Of a stretch of 6,543 nucleotides of DNA, positions 5,023 through 6,543 are shown piece by piece. The notes beneath the pieces are model-generated. The model made no database searches. It was not told where the DNA came from and worked only from the letters and a program-made list of their open reading frames with translations. The stretch comes from M3007 sp041741155. GTDB taxonomy: Bacteria; Bacteroidota; Bacteroidia; Chitinophagales; Saprospiraceae. The stretch is taken from contig JBGSKO010000078.1 of assembly GCA_041741155.1 (NCBI GenBank), positions 1 through 6,543 of the forward strand. The letters are read 5' to 3'. The translations under genes and the position numbers were made by a program. The first letter of the stretch is position 1. Each line of letters starts with the position of its first letter.

Positions 5023-5967
5023 ATGCCTAAACTCGCTCATCCGAAAGAAGCCTTTGACTTCGTTGTGCCCGACCTCGCCCTCACCTTGGATGACGACCCC
5101 GCCGGCTACCACCCTGCGCCCGATCTCGTGGTGGCAGTGAAAGTAGCCCTCACCCTCGGCCAGCCCCTGTTGGTGACAGGCGAACCCGGCACGGGTAAAA
5201 CCCAACTGGCCAAATATGTGGCGCACAGCCTTGGCCTCGGTGAGCCGCTTGTATTCGAGGCCCAAACGGGCTCTGTCAAACAAGACCTCTACTACCAGTA
5301 CGATGCCCTTGGCCACTTCCAGTGGGCACAGGTGCGACGCGAGAAAGACGAACCGCTGAACACCGCCGACTTTGAAAAGAGATTCATCCGATACCTGGGC
5401 CTTGGCGCGGCTATCAAGGCCAAAAAGCGCTGCTTGGTGCTCGTGGACGAAATTGACAAAGCCCCACGCGACCTGCCCAATGACCTACTCGCCGCTCTCG
5501 AAAAATTGGAATTCGCCGTGGATCAAACTCCCGGTGCCGATCCCCTGTGCTACGGCTGCGACCAACCCGAACACCGCCCCGTTGTCATCATCACCTCCAA
5601 CTCCGAAAAAAACCTGCCCGATGCCTTCCTGCGCCGCGTGGTCTATTACCACATCCCCTTCCCCGACGATGAGCAACTGCTCGACATTCTGAAATCACGC
5701 ACGAAAGCCTTCGAACACACCCAACTCGAACCCCTGCGCTACTACTTCCTCCAGCTGCGCAACGCCGGCAACCTGAACAAAAAACCCGCCACCGCCGAAC
5801 TCATTGCCTGGGCCGCTCTACTTGCCCACCTGCAATTTCCGGTAGAAAAACTGAACAACGCGGCCGCCCTGAACGACACGGAACGCGCCATGCTGCGCAG
5901 CGCCAACGCCGTGTTGGCCAAAACCCGCGAAGACCTCAACACCCTGAACAATGCGCTGTCGGCATGA
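5023..5967 (+). CDS. MoxR-family AAA+ ATPase
   Basis: A 314-residue AAA+ ATPase of the MoxR type, a chaperone-like switch that uses ATP hydrolysis to remodel a partner, usually a vWA-domain protein. Visible motifs are Walker A GEPGTGKT (53-60), the MoxR-type region FEAQTGSVKQDLYYQYD (78-94), Walker B CLVLVDEID (137-145), sensor 1 TSN (191-193), arginine-finger region AFLRRVVYY (201-209), IPFPD (211-215), and a C-terminal lid helix region with KPATAELIAWA (254-264). All catalytic residues appear intact. A CYGC pair (176-179) lies in the insert before sensor 1. I chose ATG 5023 over the in-frame TTG at 4930, because the TTG lies inside the upstream gene and the extra residues are a basic, low-complexity stretch. 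The 25-bp gap before it is A-rich, with no Shine-Dalgarno sequence. Its stop overlaps the next start as ATGA, linking it to the presumed vWA partner. Cytosolic. Confidence 0.93.
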   Translation: MPKLAHPKEAFDFVVPDLALTLDDDPAGYHPAPDLVVAVKVALTLGQPLLVTGEPGTGKTQLAKYVAHSLGLGEPLVFEAQTGSVKQDLYYQYDALGHFQWAQVRREKDEPLNTADFEKRFIRYLGLGAAIKAKKRCLVLVDEIDKAPRDLPNDLLAALEKLEFAVDQTPGADPLCYGCDQPEHRPVVIITSNSEKNLPDAFLRRVVYYHIPFPDDEQLLDILKSRTKAFEHTQLEPLRYYFLQLRNAGNLNKKPATAELIAWAALLAHLQFPVEKLNNAAALNDTERAMLRSANAVLAKTREDLNTLNNALSA

Positions 5968-6543
5968 AAAAAGGCGAAGAAACCACCTTTGCCATGTCTT
6001 ACGACCGGTACGCACTGCTGGCCCGAATGCTGCCCGCTTTAGCCCAAGCGGGCATGACGGTCAGCCCCGACCGCCTCATTCGCCTTCAGCGCCTGCTCGA
6101 AGCCCTGCCGCCCACCGCGCCCGCCGCTGCGCTCAGCCCCTGGCTGGCCCCAATATTTGCCACCAACCCTTTGCAGCAGGAGCGCTTCGCCGCACTCATG
6201 GCCGAGATGCTTCGGTATCTGCACCGTGAAATTGAGAGCGAAAAGCCTGAAAAAGCGAGCAAGCCCGTGCCTGAAAAGACCAAGGAAGCCGATCCCCCCG
6301 TTGGCCATAGCAAACCTGCGCCCGAACAGACCGCCCGCCCCGCACCAAGCCCCATATCTGCCCCGGCTGGCACCCCTGCCTATTCCGTGGACATAGAGCA
6401 ATGCACCGAACCGCCCTATAGCTGGAGCATCGCCCCCGAGGAGGATATTCCCATTGCCGAGGGTAGCGAGCACGGGCGTACCCTCGCCCGCCTGCGCAGC
6501 CGCGCAGCAGCCGACCGACGCGAACTCGACTGGCCTGCCAGCC
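5964..6543 (+). CDS. N-terminal part of probable vWA-type MoxR partner / adaptor (runs off the window)
   Basis: The frame opens with ATG 5964 inside the stop codon of the MoxR gene (ATGA) and stays open for 193 codons to the window edge, so the gene is truncated here. Residues 1-92 look like a helical domain: SYDRYALLARMLPALAQAG, then VSPDRLIRLQRLLEALP and FATNPLQQERFAALMAEMLRYL. This two-part helical pattern, with an 'np.qQerF' turn, resembles the N-terminal module of vWA/CoxE-like and related proteins encoded next to MoxR ATPases. Residues 93-140 are a Pro/Ala/Lys/Glu-rich disordered linker. A second segment begins with YSVDIEQC..PPYSWSIAPEED (from about 139) and ends in a basic helix, GRTLARLRSRAAADRRELDW. 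No MIDAS (DxSxS) motif has appeared yet. The vWA call rests on position and N-terminal resemblance, not on a visible vWA domain; a SUMF/FGE-like or effector C-terminus is also possible. That it is a real gene is well supported by codon phase and overlap. Confidence 0.72.
   Translation, partial: MKKGEETTFAMSYDRYALLARMLPALAQAGMTVSPDRLIRLQRLLEALPPTAPAAALSPWLAPIFATNPLQQERFAALMAEMLRYLHREIESEKPEKASKPVPEKTKEADPPVGHSKPAPEQTARPAPSPISAPAGTPAYSVDIEQCTEPPYSWSIAPEEDIPIAEGSEHGRTLARLRSRAAADRRELDWPAS

Noticed and set aside
5951..6229. 92-codon plus-strand frame at the start of gene 4
   Set aside because: It starts inside the MoxR gene in another frame and has a Pro/Ala/Arg-rich composition. The frame from ATG 5964 is longer, overlaps the MoxR stop in the operon's usual way, and continues past the window.

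Overview
The window most likely comes from a GC-rich member of the Bacteroidota, possibly Saprospiria or Chitinophagia. Two TAnnTTTG promoter -7 boxes, the type of sigma factor recognition sequence used in that phylum, lie between the divergent genes. No gene start has a convincing Shine-Dalgarno sequence, and several have A-rich leaders instead. The protein families fit this assignment, but no marker gene here proves it.

Left part (1-3004), housekeeping: the 3' end of recJ (+) converges on cdsA (-). Three palindromic REP-like repeats lie between them, and the outer two supply the last codons and the stop codon of each gene. Upstream of cdsA, on the same strand, is a membrane-embedded putative metal-dependent hydrolase. 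Its leader is an unusual stretch of 129 nt without a single G on the mRNA strand, holding twelve tandem copies of CTCAACC.

Middle (3005-3381): a divergent intergenic region with the CTCAACC array and two outward-facing copies of TACTTTTGCC.

Right part (3382 to the window end), accessory: a tightly packed (+) operon that looks like an NTP-dependent biological conflict (defence or programmed-response) system. Gene 1 is a small protein with an unknown N-terminal helical region, an amyloid-like N-V-x-[IV]-G motif pair, and a C-terminal helical hairpin. Gene 2 has a nearly identical hairpin followed by an inactive-STAND-like (iSTAND) domain that lacks a P-loop. Gene 3 is a MoxR-type AAA+ ATPase. 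Gene 4 runs off the window and looks like the N-terminus of the von Willebrand A (vWA) type partner of such ATPases. Two of the three junctions are ATGA overlaps and the third is a 25-bp gap, so the genes are probably co-translated.

The proposed logic is that the shared hairpins tie gene 1 to gene 2 by homotypic contact, while the MoxR/vWA pair provides the ATP-driven switch. No toxic effector domain can be recognised inside the window; it may be in the missing part of gene 4 or further downstream. No RNA genes, CRISPR arrays, insertion sequences or attachment sites were found.
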